Below, piece after piece: positions 28,183 through 38,870 of a stretch of DNA of 64,000 nucleotides. The position numbers and the translations under genes are program-made. The notes beneath the pieces were generated by a model. The model saw nothing but the letters and a program-made list of their open reading frames with translations. It made no database searches and was not told the origin of the DNA. Numbering within the stretch: the stretch's first letter is position 1; every line of letters begins with the position of its first letter. The stretch spans positions 43,441 to 107,440 of the forward strand of contig NZ_SNXI01000008.1 in NCBI RefSeq assembly GCF_004362895.1. The letters are read 5' to 3'. Source of the stretch: Idiomarina aquatica. Lineage in GTDB: Bacteria > Pseudomonadota > Gammaproteobacteria > Enterobacterales > Alteromonadaceae.

Positions 28183-29628
28183 TTACTCAGTACCGCCCAC
28201 GGTCATGGCATCAAGCTTTAACGTGGGCTGTCCAACCCCGACCGGCACGCTCTGCCCATCTTTGCCACACACACCAACGCCCTCGTCTAAGGCCAGATCA
28301 TTACCGACCATAGACACCTGCGACATCGCTTCCGGGCCATTACCAATCAAGGTAGCGCCCTTAACCGGCGTGGTGATTTTACCGTCTTCAATCAAATAAG
28401 CTTCGGATGCTGAAAACACAAACTGCCCGGAGGTGATATCCACCTGTCCACCAGCAAAATGAGGCGCATAAATACCACGTTTAACGCTGGCGATAATTTC
28501 TTCCGGCTGGTGTTCGCCGGCCAGCATGTAGGTATTGGTCATGCGCGGCATTGGCAAATGCGCATAGCTCTCGCGTCGGCCATTCCCGGTTACCGGCATT
28601 CCCATCAGGCGAGCATTCATTTTGTCCTGCATATACCCTTTTAGCACGCCCTTTTCGATCAGCACGTTGTAGCCACTTTCAGTGCCTTCGTCATCAATAC
28701 TCATCGAGCCACGGCGGTCACCCAGGGTTCCGTCATCGACTATGGTGCATAGCTCCGAGGCAACTTTTTCACCTATTTTACCGGAGTACGCAGACGACCC
28801 TTTGCGATTAAAATCTCCTTCCAGTCCATGTCCCACAGCCTCGTGCAACAAGACTCCGGGCCAGCCTGAACCCAGCACCACCGGCATCGTCCCGGCCGGG
28901 GCAGGAATCGCCTCCAGATTAACCAACGCCTGGCGTACCGCTTCTTCAGCGAAGGTCTGCCATCGGGGCTTACCATCAACCAATAGAAAGTAGTCGTATC
29001 CAACACGGGCGCCACCGCCGGCTGTACCGCGTTCGCGGCGACCATTATGTTCGGCAATCACGCTACAGTTTAGCCGCACTAACGGTCGCGTATCGGCCGC
29101 CAGAGTACCGTCAGTAGCAGCCACTGCAACATCATCAAAGCTCGCTGCCAGGCTTACCACCACTTGTGACACACGGGCATCTTGAGCCCGCGCATGGGCA
29201 TCAACTTGTTTCAATAACGCTATTTTGTCGCCCTCGGTCATCGACGACAACGGATTAATTGCTTGATAGCGCGCAGTAACCTGTTTGGATTGCAGCGGTT
29301 TAGCTACTTTACTTTGACCCTGTCGGGATATACCTCGGGCAGCCTCGCATGTCCGCTTCAGCGCCGATAAGGTAATTTCATCAGCGTAGGCAAAGCCGGT
29401 TTTTTCGCCCTGAACGGCGCGCACACCCATCCCTGTCTCGATGTGGTACGCACCATCTTTTATTATTCCGTCCTCCAAAACCCAAGATTCATTGACGCTA
29501 TTCTGAAGGTAGATGTCGGCGAAATCGATATCGCCGCTATAGAGTGTGGCAAGCGCTTGTTGCAACGCTTGTTCATCAATATCCCACTCGCTTAACCATG
29601 TTAGTGGCGATTGACTGTGTTGTGTCAT
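28183..29628 (-). CDS. tldD: TldD, metallopeptidase catalytic subunit
   Basis: 481 residues, the same as E. coli. The zinc-binding HEAVGH motif is at about 262-267 ([18 protein letters not shown], in parts). It pairs with PmbA. Last gene of the mreB to tldD run, as in E. coli, where it follows yhdP; here a nitrilase-family gene sits between them. Confidence 0.96.
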   Translation of the reverse strand: MTQHSQSPLTWLSEWDIDEQALQQALATLYSGDIDFADIYLQNSVNESWVLEDGIIKDGAYHIETGMGVRAVQGEKTGFAYADEITLSALKRTCEAARGISRQGQSKVAKPLQSKQVTARYQAINPLSSMTEGDKIALLKQVDAHARAQDARVSQVVVSLAASFDDVAVAATDGTLAADTRPLVRLNCSVIAEHNGRRERGTAGGGARVGYDYFLLVDGKPRWQTFAEEAVRQALVNLEAIPAPAGTMPVVLGSGWPGVLLHEAVGHGLEGDFNRKGSSAYSGKIGEKVASELCTIVDDGTLGDRRGSMSIDDEGTESGYNVLIEKGVLKGYMQDKMNARLMGMPVTGNGRRESYAHLPMPRMTNTYMLAGEHQPEEIIASVKRGIYAPHFAGGQVDITSGQFVFSASEAYLIEDGKITTPVKGATLIGNGPEAMSQVSMVGNDLALDEGVGVCGKDGQSVPVGVGQPTLKLDAMTVGGTE

Positions 29629-29640
29629 GAAACCTCTTTG

Positions 29641-30480
29641 TTACTTCTTTAGCGAAACATCGATACGGCTTTGTTCCGCAACGGGCATCTGTTGCCGAAT
29701 TTGGGTTACCGCGTCGCCGTTGTAGTCAGCACTTATCACTCCCTCGCCATCTGCTTGTTCGGCAATGATCTCGCCCCAGGCATTAACGATAATTGAATGG
29801 CCATAGGTGCGACGACCATTCTCATGCTCTCCGACCTGACCGGGAGCCACCATATAAACCTGCTGCTCGATAGCCCGCGAGCGAACTAATGTGTGCCAGT
29901 GCGCACGCCCGGTGACTTGGGTGAACGCGGACGGTAACACGATGATCTCAGCGCCAGCCTGGCGCAACGCTTTAAATAACTCAGGAAAGCGCACATCATA
30001 ACATACCGCCAAGCCCACCACAGCAAAGCCACAATCGATGGTTACAATCGAATTGCCCGGCTGGGTCCATTTAGACTCGCGGTATTGTTTTGTGTTGTCT
30101 GCAACATCGACATCAAATAAATGAATCTTGTCGTAACGGCCTAAACGCTCACCGTCGGGTCCGTATGCCAGACAGGCTGCGGCAAAGCGCTTGCCCTCAT
30201 CAGCACCACTACCTTGCAGGGGGATAGTCCCGGCAATCAAGGTAATTTGATGCTTTTTCGCGATAGCAGCCAATCGCTCCTGCACAGGGCCTTGTCCATC
30301 CGGTTCCGCCATCGCTAATTGCGCTTTGTCACCGGCACCAAAACAACTGAATGCCTCAGGTAAAACGACCAACTGAGGCCGGTTTTTAGGTAAGTCAGCC
30401 GCAAGTGCTTCTACTTTTGCCAGATTTTGCTCCGGCGTTTTAAGGCTGGTTAGCTGGATTGCCGTTAGAACGGGATGCAT
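29641..30480 (-). CDS. Carbon-nitrogen hydrolase (Nit/omega-amidase family)
   Basis: 279 residues. The catalytic triad is visible as Glu42 (VVLPEAF), Lys118 (YDKIHLFDVD) and Cys160 (AVCYDVRFPE). HLFDVDV and YDVRFPELF place it near the Nit1/Nit2 branch, which hydrolyses deaminated glutathione or omega-amides; the exact substrate cannot be read from sequence. ATG 30480 is chosen for the GGAGG upstream; it overlaps the end of yhdP by 41 bases. Confidence 0.9.
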   Translation of the reverse strand: MHPVLTAIQLTSLKTPEQNLAKVEALAADLPKNRPQLVVLPEAFSCFGAGDKAQLAMAEPDGQGPVQERLAAIAKKHQITLIAGTIPLQGSGADEGKRFAAACLAYGPDGERLGRYDKIHLFDVDVADNTKQYRESKWTQPGNSIVTIDCGFAVVGLAVCYDVRFPELFKALRQAGAEIIVLPSAFTQVTGRAHWHTLVRSRAIEQQVYMVAPGQVGEHENGRRTYGHSIIVNAWGEIIAEQADGEGVISADYNGDAVTQIRQQMPVAEQSRIDVSLKK

Positions 30481-33400
30481 CGTTGCCCTCCTCAAGCTGC
30501 TGGCTTTGCGGCTCTGATTCTAGTTGCGGAATATCAACAGGTCGACTATCACGCTCAACCTCAGTTACCTGTGGGTTGTCGATAGTACCAGTGACTTGAT
30601 AACGCAACTGTGAAATAACTTCTGCGTCCTGTAACACCTTATCAATCAACAAGGCGGCAAGTCCACTGGGCGGGTTAACCATCCACGCCAGAATCACCGG
30701 CAAACTGGAGGTCACTTTTGGTGCATAGGTTAATTGATAATCTAATGCGTTGGTTACCAGGTTAGTAGTGCCGGTAATCTCCATGTTACCGGCAGAGCCC
30801 AGTAGTTGGGTATCGTTGGTGGTTGCAATGCCATTGGCTAGCTGCACGCTCCCGCTGAGCTCGGTATAAAACATGCCTTGCGAAAAGATGTCACGAAAAT
30901 CGAGGGTTAGCTTGCGTAAAATGCCGTCTAAGCTCAACAGCGAAAACAATCGCGCACCGCCGTCACTTACCTCGGCGAGGTAGCCTTGCCCTAGTTCCCA
31001 CTGCATCGAGCCGCCCAAGCTGGTGAAGTCAATTTGATGCGGATGGCCCTGCCAATTTAAGCCAAACTCAAGCGTTGCGGAACTGTCTCGTATGGCCGTT
31101 TCTAAACCGTATTCACGCAGCAGATCACCAAAATCTTCACTTTGTAAGTTACCACTGATTTGCGTTACCGGGTTACCGTCAGCAACCAGCCAATAACCGG
31201 ACGCTTGTAAGCTTGAATTGTTACTTTGGGTGGAAAACTTAGATAACTCGATACCACCGCTTATAGGCCGGACTTCTGCATTAAGATCAACAAAACTTTT
31301 ATCATCAAGTTTACAGGTCTTGCAGTGAATATCGATTGCCGGCAGCCGTTTAACCCACTGCCACTGAGCTTCTTTTTCGCGCAGATTATTAGTCGAGTTG
31401 ACGCCCAGCGACGATGACAACTGGATAAAGTCGGCATTTACCACGATGGGCTGTTGCAGAAAATCTTCGGGTATCGCTACGTCTAATGCCAAATCGTTGG
31501 CAAAGACACGGCCAAACCACTGCTGATTACTCGGCCAGACCTCTAACTCGGCATCGACAAATGTTTGCCCGGCCCAGTTTAATTGTGGCGTGCTTGCAAG
31601 AATGTAGTCAGGTGTAAACGACGGCCCTGAATTTGTCGACTCACCATTCTGATTCTGCTGTAAGAAATAAACTAAATCATACCACTCACCGACATTGAGC
31701 TGCGGTAACTGGGCGGATATCACAAATGCATCACTGCGTTGCGCAAGTTTGGCTTTTTGTTGAGTGGGTTCCTTGCCTATAACTAACTGCGCAGATTGCC
31801 ATTGTTCACTACCGGGCTGCCAACGGCTGTTCCAGCTTAAACGATCAGCGACGTTAGCATTTAGCCGCAGCTGCTGGTCATTGCCGCTCAAATTAATCGC
31901 TAATTGCCAGTTTTCGCCAAACTCCTTAGCCAATGGCTGCGGTAAATTTGACTGAAGGCCGGTTAAATCATATTGCGAACGCCATTGCGATTTAATGGTA
32001 TCGCCCAAGGTTAGTTGCAACTGACCACTGCCATTGACCGCACCGTAAAAATACTTTTGCCAGCCCTGGCTGGGTAATGCATCCAATAAAGGTTCAACTT
32101 GCCAGTCGAGCGACGTATCTACGGTAAGTAAGTAGTCACTGCCACCGCTACTGCCGACAACTTCAGTGGTAATCGGCATGCCATACCATTCCAGCACGAG
32201 TTCTTCGCTTTGCACTTGTGCATTATGAATGACCAGTTCACCTTCTCGGGCGGTGAATGTCTGATCTATCGCCGCCACATAAAACGATTGGTCGGTTAGG
32301 TCAGTGGTAACCCTGACATCGACTTCACGCGAACCATCAAATGGAATATCTAAACTAAACTGACCAGCAACACGGCTTCGAGGTTGCACCTGGCGTAAGG
32401 TTTCAGCCACGGATGTTAACGGCGAAGCAGAAAAAACAGGCTCTATACTAGCAGCAGGCCCGCTCACCGAACTGGTTAACTGCAGCCCGCTAGACGCGTT
32501 GGTTAGTTCCGGGATGCTGGCGGATACTTCATCGATCTGAACATCCATGAGCTTGCCGCCATCGGTGAACATAAACAAACCCGTTTGATAAAAGTCGAGT
32601 CGAATCGGCGTCTGCTGCAATGCCGGCCACTCTGGCCGGAAGCGATAGTCTAACCCAGCAAAATCTACTCGAGCATTAAACACGCCATTCATATCTGCAT
32701 CAGGAAACTCGTTGACTGGTCCCCGCCAAACCGCTTCCAGTCCGGCAATTACGCCTCCCTGAAGAGCCTCGGTTAAATAATTCTTTACGCCCCGTCCCAT
32801 AACAGAAGGTAACAGTTGTCGTGCCGTAGCAACCGAGAACTCAGACTGGCTGCTTACCTTTAACTCGATCTGTGGTGCCTCATTGGTGGCTAAATCACTC
32901 CCACCACCAAGCAATCGTCCGGATAGCGCCAGCGGCATGTCCTCATAGGTAATTTGTCCTTGTTGCAGACTCGTCTGCCACTGTTCGCCCTGTCGTTGCC
33001 AGTGACCATTTAATCGCAGATCATCAAAGTCCCAGGGCTGCTCCGCTAATGCCGTGTTTTCTAACTGCAATGAGTCAGCGGCAACCAACCAAGTACCGAA
33101 CTGCGCATTTTTCCCTTGTATAGTTAACGAAAGCGGTGAAAAGGCCGCGCTGCCGTCCTCATTCGACTTTGCTAAATCATCACTGTGAACCTGCCAATAG
33201 GCATCACCTACGGCATCGCGCTGCAGCCACACATCCATGCTGCCGGCAAGCCCTGCCAGCGAAGTACTTAAACTGTCGTCTTGCAACGGCAAGGCGCTCA
33301 ATAATTTTGGTATGGGTAGCTTTTTAGCACTCAGTTGCTGTAAATTCGGCTGACTTTGCCAGCTAATTAGTGGCAAGTTGATTGGCTGTTGATTAATCTC

Positions 33401-34327
33401 TACGGTCAACGGTTTTACATTTAACAGCCAGCCCTGCTGTTGTGGTTCGATAGCAACAGTACCTTTGGCAATATGCAAGGCAATATCGCGCTCGTTTACT
33501 CTAGCCGTCACCTGATTATCACGCAGTTGTAACAAGCCACTGGAGATATCTCCGTCCACCAGCGTCAGCCAACTGGTAAAATTGACATTCGACTGGGTAA
33601 TATCGACTCGGGTTAGTTGTTGCTCCAGCCAGGGACTGATATCGATCTGCCGTGAATCGACATAGATCTGTCCATCCACTGTACTAAGTTGGTTACCTTC
33701 CAGCTGGATAATAAAATCGAGGCTATTGCGGGTAAAATCACGCACCCTAAACTGACCGACGCCCTGATGTCGATTCCCCTGGTTCAGCCAGGATAATTTT
33801 TCGATAACTACTGAGCGGCGATTACCCGCCAGGTTGATGACATTGAGTTCGCTGTCAGTTAACGAAAACCTCTCCAGCTGTTGCAAAAACAGGCTCTCAA
33901 AGCGCGTAAAGCTGACGGGTTGGTCGCTATCAGACTGCAGTGAGCGTAAATCGATAGCAATAGTTGCCTGGTTAAGAATAAACTCCTGAGCCACCAACTG
34001 TCGTTGCAGCAACGACTGCCAGAAATCCAGTACCACCGATATCTCATCGACCTGGAATTGTACCGGCGCATCCTCGCCGGATTTTAGCGTTACGCCGGTT
34101 ACATCAAGGGCGGGTCCCTGACGGTGCCAGGACATAGCAAGGGTTTCTATCTCAATGGGCTGTTGCAGACGTTGTTCTAACTCTGCCTCAACTTGCGCGG
34201 AAACATCGGGAATATGCGGCAATGCGTAGCGCATCACACTCATTAAAACCGCCGCCAGCACTAATAAAAGGGCTAGCGACAACCACAATTTATTTAACAG
34301 CCACAGCAACCCTTTACTCATTGACAC
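30440..34327 (-). CDS. yhdP: YhdP, AsmA-like inter-membrane phospholipid transport protein
   Basis: 1295 residues (E. coli 1266). One N-terminal membrane helix (about 9-32) and a very long, beta-rich periplasmic part with DUF3971 and AsmA-like C-terminal regions. YhdP, with TamB and YdbH, moves phospholipid to the outer membrane through a hydrophobic groove. The start overlaps the rng stop by one base. Confidence 0.93.
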   Translation of the reverse strand: MSMSKGLLWLLNKLWLSLALLLVLAAVLMSVMRYALPHIPDVSAQVEAELEQRLQQPIEIETLAMSWHRQGPALDVTGVTLKSGEDAPVQFQVDEISVVLDFWQSLLQRQLVAQEFILNQATIAIDLRSLQSDSDQPVSFTRFESLFLQQLERFSLTDSELNVINLAGNRRSVVIEKLSWLNQGNRHQGVGQFRVRDFTRNSLDFIIQLEGNQLSTVDGQIYVDSRQIDISPWLEQQLTRVDITQSNVNFTSWLTLVDGDISSGLLQLRDNQVTARVNERDIALHIAKGTVAIEPQQQGWLLNVKPLTVEINQQPINLPLISWQSQPNLQQLSAKKLPIPKLLSALPLQDDSLSTSLAGLAGSMDVWLQRDAVGDAYWQVHSDDLAKSNEDGSAAFSPLSLTIQGKNAQFGTWLVAADSLQLENTALAEQPWDFDDLRLNGHWQRQGEQWQTSLQQGQITYEDMPLALSGRLLGGGSDLATNEAPQIELKVSSQSEFSVATARQLLPSVMGRGVKNYLTEALQGGVIAGLEAVWRGPVNEFPDADMNGVFNARVDFAGLDYRFRPEWPALQQTPIRLDFYQTGLFMFTDGGKLMDVQIDEVSASIPELTNASSGLQLTSSVSGPAASIEPVFSASPLTSVAETLRQVQPRSRVAGQFSLDIPFDGSREVDVRVTTDLTDQSFYVAAIDQTFTAREGELVIHNAQVQSEELVLEWYGMPITTEVVGSSGGSDYLLTVDTSLDWQVEPLLDALPSQGWQKYFYGAVNGSGQLQLTLGDTIKSQWRSQYDLTGLQSNLPQPLAKEFGENWQLAINLSGNDQQLRLNANVADRLSWNSRWQPGSEQWQSAQLVIGKEPTQQKAKLAQRSDAFVISAQLPQLNVGEWYDLVYFLQQNQNGESTNSGPSFTPDYILASTPQLNWAGQTFVDAELEVWPSNQQWFGRVFANDLALDVAIPEDFLQQPIVVNADFIQLSSSLGVNSTNNLREKEAQWQWVKRLPAIDIHCKTCKLDDKSFVDLNAEVRPISGGIELSKFSTQSNNSSLQASGYWLVADGNPVTQISGNLQSEDFGDLLREYGLETAIRDSSATLEFGLNWQGHPHQIDFTSLGGSMQWELGQGYLAEVSDGGARLFSLLSLDGILRKLTLDFRDIFSQGMFYTELSGSVQLANGIATTNDTQLLGSAGNMEITGTTNLVTNALDYQLTYAPKVTSSLPVILAWMVNPPSGLAALLIDKVLQDAEVISQLRYQVTGTIDNPQVTEVERDSRPVDIPQLESEPQSQQLEEGNDASRSNGNPANQP

Positions 34328-35793
34328 TACATCATCACCACATCAAATTGCTCTTGGTTATAGAGCGTTTCGGTTTGTATGGTTATTTGACGCGAAACAA
34401 ACAGTTCAAGTTCAGCCAGAGCGTGAGATTCTTCGTTTAACAACGCCTCACTGACGGCAGCAGATGCGTACACCACAAACTTATCCGCTTCGTAAGCCTT
34501 ATGCACACGGACAATCTCACGCATAATTTCGTAGCAAACTGTTTCCACGGTTTTCATCGAGCCACGTCCCCGGCAAACCGGGCACTCACCACACAGCACG
34601 TGTTCCAGACTTTCGCGTGTGCGTTTGCGTGTCATTTCGACCAGGCCCAGGGTGGTAAAGCCATTAATGGAAGTTTTTGCGCGATCTTTGGCCAACGCCT
34701 GTTCCAGACTGTGCAGGACACGCCGTTTGTGTTCGTCATTTTGCATATCGATAAAATCGATAATAATGATGCCACCGAGGTTGCGCAGCCTGAGTTGCCG
34801 GGCAATGGCCTGAGTTGCTTCGATATTGGTATTAAAGATGGTTTCCTCGAGATTACGATGGCCCACGAACGCCCCCGTGTTAATGTCGATGGTCGTCATC
34901 GCCTCGGTTTGATCAATAATTAACGAACCACCGGACTTGAGATCGACGCGTCGGTCCAGCGCTCGTTGAATTTCGTTCTCGATATCAAACAAATCAAAGA
35001 TGGGTCGATCACCGGTGTAATACTCCAGCACCGGCCCAAGTTCAGGAATAAAATCGTCAGTAAAGGTTTTTAACTGTTCCAGCGTCGTCCGTGAATCAAC
35101 CCGAATGCGCTCAATTTCTTCGCCAACGAAATCACGTAATACCCGACAGCATAAATTCAGGTCTTCGTATAACACCCCGACCTTACGCTGACTCTTTTTG
35201 CGTTTTTTTATTTGCTGCCACAGCCGCGTTAAAAACTCTGCGTCGCCTTTTAAGGCGCCTTCCTCAGTGCCCTCTGCTGCTGTGCGAACAATGAAGTAAC
35301 CATCTTCAGTACTTAAGCTTTCCGCCAACTGCTTCAAGCGCTCGCGCTCTTCACTATCATCAATACGTTGCGACACACCGACGTGTGAGCTTTGTGGCAT
35401 AAATACCAGATAACGAGAGGGCAAGGTGATATCCGTGGTCAGCCGCGCACCCTTAGTGCCTAACGGATCTTTAACCACTTGCACCATAATATGCTGACCC
35501 TGATGCACCAGCGAGGTAATATTCGGCTCGGGTCGTTCGTGACGCTCAATGGTGTCACCGTCGATACTGGTAACAATATCAGAGGCGTGCAGGAATGCAG
35601 CTTTGTCTAATCCAATATCAACAAATGCCGCCTGCATGCCCGGTAAAACGCGTGATATTTTACCCATGTAAATATTACCTACCAGGCCACGCTTTACCTG
35701 CCGCTCGATGTGCACTTCCTGCAAAATACCGTTTTCGACCAAAACCACGCGGCTCTCGGTTGGCGTTACGTTCATTAATACTTCAACACTCAT
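34327..35793 (-). CDS. rng: Ribonuclease G
   Basis: 488 residues (E. coli 489). S1 domain (about 37-125), RNase H-like and DNase I-like catalytic regions with the Mg-binding aspartates in IDINTGAF and IIIDFIDM, and the Zn-link CGECPVC. RNase G trims the 5' end of 16S rRNA and degrades some mRNAs. ATG 35793 is chosen for GGAG 8 bases upstream; it overlaps the maf stop by ATGA. Confidence 0.95.
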   Translation of the reverse strand: MSVEVLMNVTPTESRVVLVENGILQEVHIERQVKRGLVGNIYMGKISRVLPGMQAAFVDIGLDKAAFLHASDIVTSIDGDTIERHERPEPNITSLVHQGQHIMVQVVKDPLGTKGARLTTDITLPSRYLVFMPQSSHVGVSQRIDDSEERERLKQLAESLSTEDGYFIVRTAAEGTEEGALKGDAEFLTRLWQQIKKRKKSQRKVGVLYEDLNLCCRVLRDFVGEEIERIRVDSRTTLEQLKTFTDDFIPELGPVLEYYTGDRPIFDLFDIENEIQRALDRRVDLKSGGSLIIDQTEAMTTIDINTGAFVGHRNLEETIFNTNIEATQAIARQLRLRNLGGIIIIDFIDMQNDEHKRRVLHSLEQALAKDRAKTSINGFTTLGLVEMTRKRTRESLEHVLCGECPVCRGRGSMKTVETVCYEIMREIVRVHKAYEADKFVVYASAAVSEALLNEESHALAELELFVSRQITIQTETLYNQEQFDVVMM

Positions 35794-36401
35794 CGTAAAC
35801 TCTCCAGCCACTGGCGACCCTGTTGAATCAGTTGCCCAGTCTCATACAACGGCAACCCCACTACGGCAGTATAGCTACCACTTATCGAACGAACAAAACG
35901 CGCTGCGCCGCCCTGTATTGCATAGCCACCGGCTTTGTCAGCGGGTTCCCCCGTAGCCCAGTAATCTTGCATTTGTTGTGCGGTAATCTCACCCATAGTG
36001 ACATCCGTAACCAGCTCCAGCACCTGCTGCCAGCGCTTACCATTATCAGCAATAGCCACGACCGCCACCGCCGTTCTCACCTGATGAGTTCCGTTAGCAA
36101 GCTGTGTCAGCATCTGCGTAGAATGCAGCTGGTCACGGGGCTTTTCCATCACTTGCCCCTGACAGTCAATGAGGGTGTCACTGCCAATGATTAAGGCAGG
36201 CCCCTCAATCGTTTCTGCCACAGCCAGCGCTTTATCCAATGCCAGTCGTTTAACGTAGTCCGACGGTGCTTCCTGCGCTTGCTGTTGCTCCTCGATGGTC
36301 GAGGGAATTACCTGAAAGTCGTTGTCTAATTGTTTTAGTAGCTCAGCCCTGCGCGGCGACGCAGACGCCAGTATCAGCCTGGGGGCAATTGCATGCGTCA
36401 T
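35790..36401 (-). CDS. maf: Maf-family nucleotide pyrophosphatase (YhdE-like)
   Basis: 203 residues. Maf motifs: LILASASPRRAELLKQL, IGSDTLIDCQGQVMEKPRD, and GYAIQGGAARFV. YhdE-type enzymes remove dTTP, UTP and modified pyrimidine triphosphates; family members are tied to septum control. It is immediately after mreD and overlaps rng. Confidence 0.94.
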   Translation of the reverse strand: MTHAIAPRLILASASPRRAELLKQLDNDFQVIPSTIEEQQQAQEAPSDYVKRLALDKALAVAETIEGPALIIGSDTLIDCQGQVMEKPRDQLHSTQMLTQLANGTHQVRTAVAVVAIADNGKRWQQVLELVTDVTMGEITAQQMQDYWATGEPADKAGGYAIQGGAARFVRSISGSYTAVVGLPLYETGQLIQQGRQWLESLR

Positions 36402-36881
36402 TTAAGCCACCCCGAAATTACGTCTGATTTTGCGTAATAACGGAAACAGCCACAGCCAGAATAACGCGGAAGTCAACGCCGGCCAAAAATAACTGCCGGT
36501 AAATTCAGCATCGTGAATAAAGACATTAGCCTGAAATACAATCATGCGCTTAAGCAGGATAAGAAAAGCAATCAGTAGTGCCTGTTGCGGCAATGAGAAG
36601 TTCCTGAAACGCTGAAAATGTCGCGCTGCAAAGTAGGTTACGACCACCATACCCAGCGCATGAACACCAAGTACAGAACCCAGTAAAATGTCACTGAGAA
36701 TACCCAATACCAGCGCCGTGCCCATGTTCACGCGATGAGGTAGCGCCAATACCCAATACAACAATACCAGGGTTACCCAGTCGGGCCGAAACGTATCAAA
36801 CGCAGTTGGCATCGGCATGATCATCAACACCAGTGCGACCAGGTACGTCAGGATTAGCGTTAACGTGCCATGCTTAACCAT
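36402..36881 (-). CDS. mreD: MreD, rod-shape membrane protein
   Basis: 159 residues (E. coli 162) with five to six membrane helices. ATG 36881 overlaps the mreC end by 8 bases; the longer frame would extend inside mreC. MreD works with MreC in the elongasome that drives lateral wall synthesis. Confidence 0.93.
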   Translation of the reverse strand: MVKHGTLTLILTYLVALVLMIMPMPTAFDTFRPDWVTLVLLYWVLALPHRVNMGTALVLGILSDILLGSVLGVHALGMVVVTYFAARHFQRFRNFSLPQQALLIAFLILLKRMIVFQANVFIHDAEFTGSYFWPALTSALFWLWLFPLLRKIRRNFGVA

Positions 36882-37734
36882 CTGACGGCTCCTCGTAAAT
36901 CGGCTGTTGCTGATCGTTACTGCGCCACAATAACAGCACATTGCGCACGCGGTCTAAAGGCGAAATCGGGTCAGCCTGTACTTGCGCAAAGGGTAACGAC
37001 TCATCTTGCACAATCTCACTGATAGTAGCAACCGGATAGCCTTCGGGATAAACACCTCCTAACCCTGAAGAAACTAACAAGTCACCTTCTTTTAGCGTGG
37101 TACTGTGAGGAACAAACATTAATTGAAGCCTTCCGATATCACCGGTACCCTGGGCTAATACACGTGTATCATTGCGCTCTGAGCGCAACGGAATGGCATG
37201 GCTTTGGTCTGAAATCAGCAACACACGGGCAGTATTACTCCCGACATCCTGAACCTGGCCGATGATACCCTGGTCATCCAGCACCGCCTGACCTTCATAA
37301 ACCCCGTTTAGCGTCCCCTTATTGATCACCAGTTGTTGGCTAAACGGTTCTGATGCTACCGCTATCACCTCAGCAACCATGCGCCGATTAGGAATACGCT
37401 GCTCCGAGCCTAACAACTCACGTAACCGTTTGTTTTCGTTGGAGATAAATTGAAATTGCTGTAACTGCCCCTGCAACTCAAGCAACTGCTGTTTGAGTTG
37501 CGCATTTTCTTCGCTTAGGGCTTCCTGGCTTTTTACACTTTCGGAGAAGTTATCCAGAATTTGCTCAGGCAAAATGGCTAAATACTGAACCGGCGTCACC
37601 AGCGAGTTTAGAAACAAACGAACCGGCTGCATCGCTTGCAGGCGATGGTCAATGAAGATCAATAAAAACGAACAGGCTAGTGCAAGCACTAGCCTGGATA
37701 ATAGTGATGGGCCGCGAACGAATAAGGTTTTCAT
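36874..37734 (-). CDS. mreC: MreC, rod-shape protein
   Basis: 286 residues, shorter than E. coli (367), mainly at the C-terminus. One N-terminal membrane helix (about 10-29), a coiled coil (about 65-108) and the two six-stranded beta-barrels of MreC. It binds PBP2-RodA and MreD in the periplasm to activate cell-wall elongation. 30 bases after mreB. Confidence 0.94.
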   Translation of the reverse strand: MKTLFVRGPSLLSRLVLALACSFLLIFIDHRLQAMQPVRLFLNSLVTPVQYLAILPEQILDNFSESVKSQEALSEENAQLKQQLLELQGQLQQFQFISNENKRLRELLGSEQRIPNRRMVAEVIAVASEPFSQQLVINKGTLNGVYEGQAVLDDQGIIGQVQDVGSNTARVLLISDQSHAIPLRSERNDTRVLAQGTGDIGRLQLMFVPHSTTLKEGDLLVSSGLGGVYPEGYPVATISEIVQDESLPFAQVQADPISPLDRVRNVLLLWRSNDQQQPIYEEPSDG

Positions 37735-37764
37735 TTTGGCGCTAGGTCACCTCGCGGTTGCGTT

Positions 37765-38826
<1,062 letters not shown>

Positions 38827-38850
38827 TTAAAAAGCTAAAAACTGCAATAA

Positions 38851-38859
38851 ATGATAGCA
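38851..38859 (-). promoter_or_regulatory. Candidate extended -10 promoter of mreB
   Basis: On the minus strand TGC-TATCAT forms an extended -10 element ~43 bp before the mreB ATG. No clear -35 hexamer is visible at the right distance, which is tolerable for extended -10 promoters. Confidence 0.35.
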
Positions 38860-38870
38860 CGAGTTAGTAC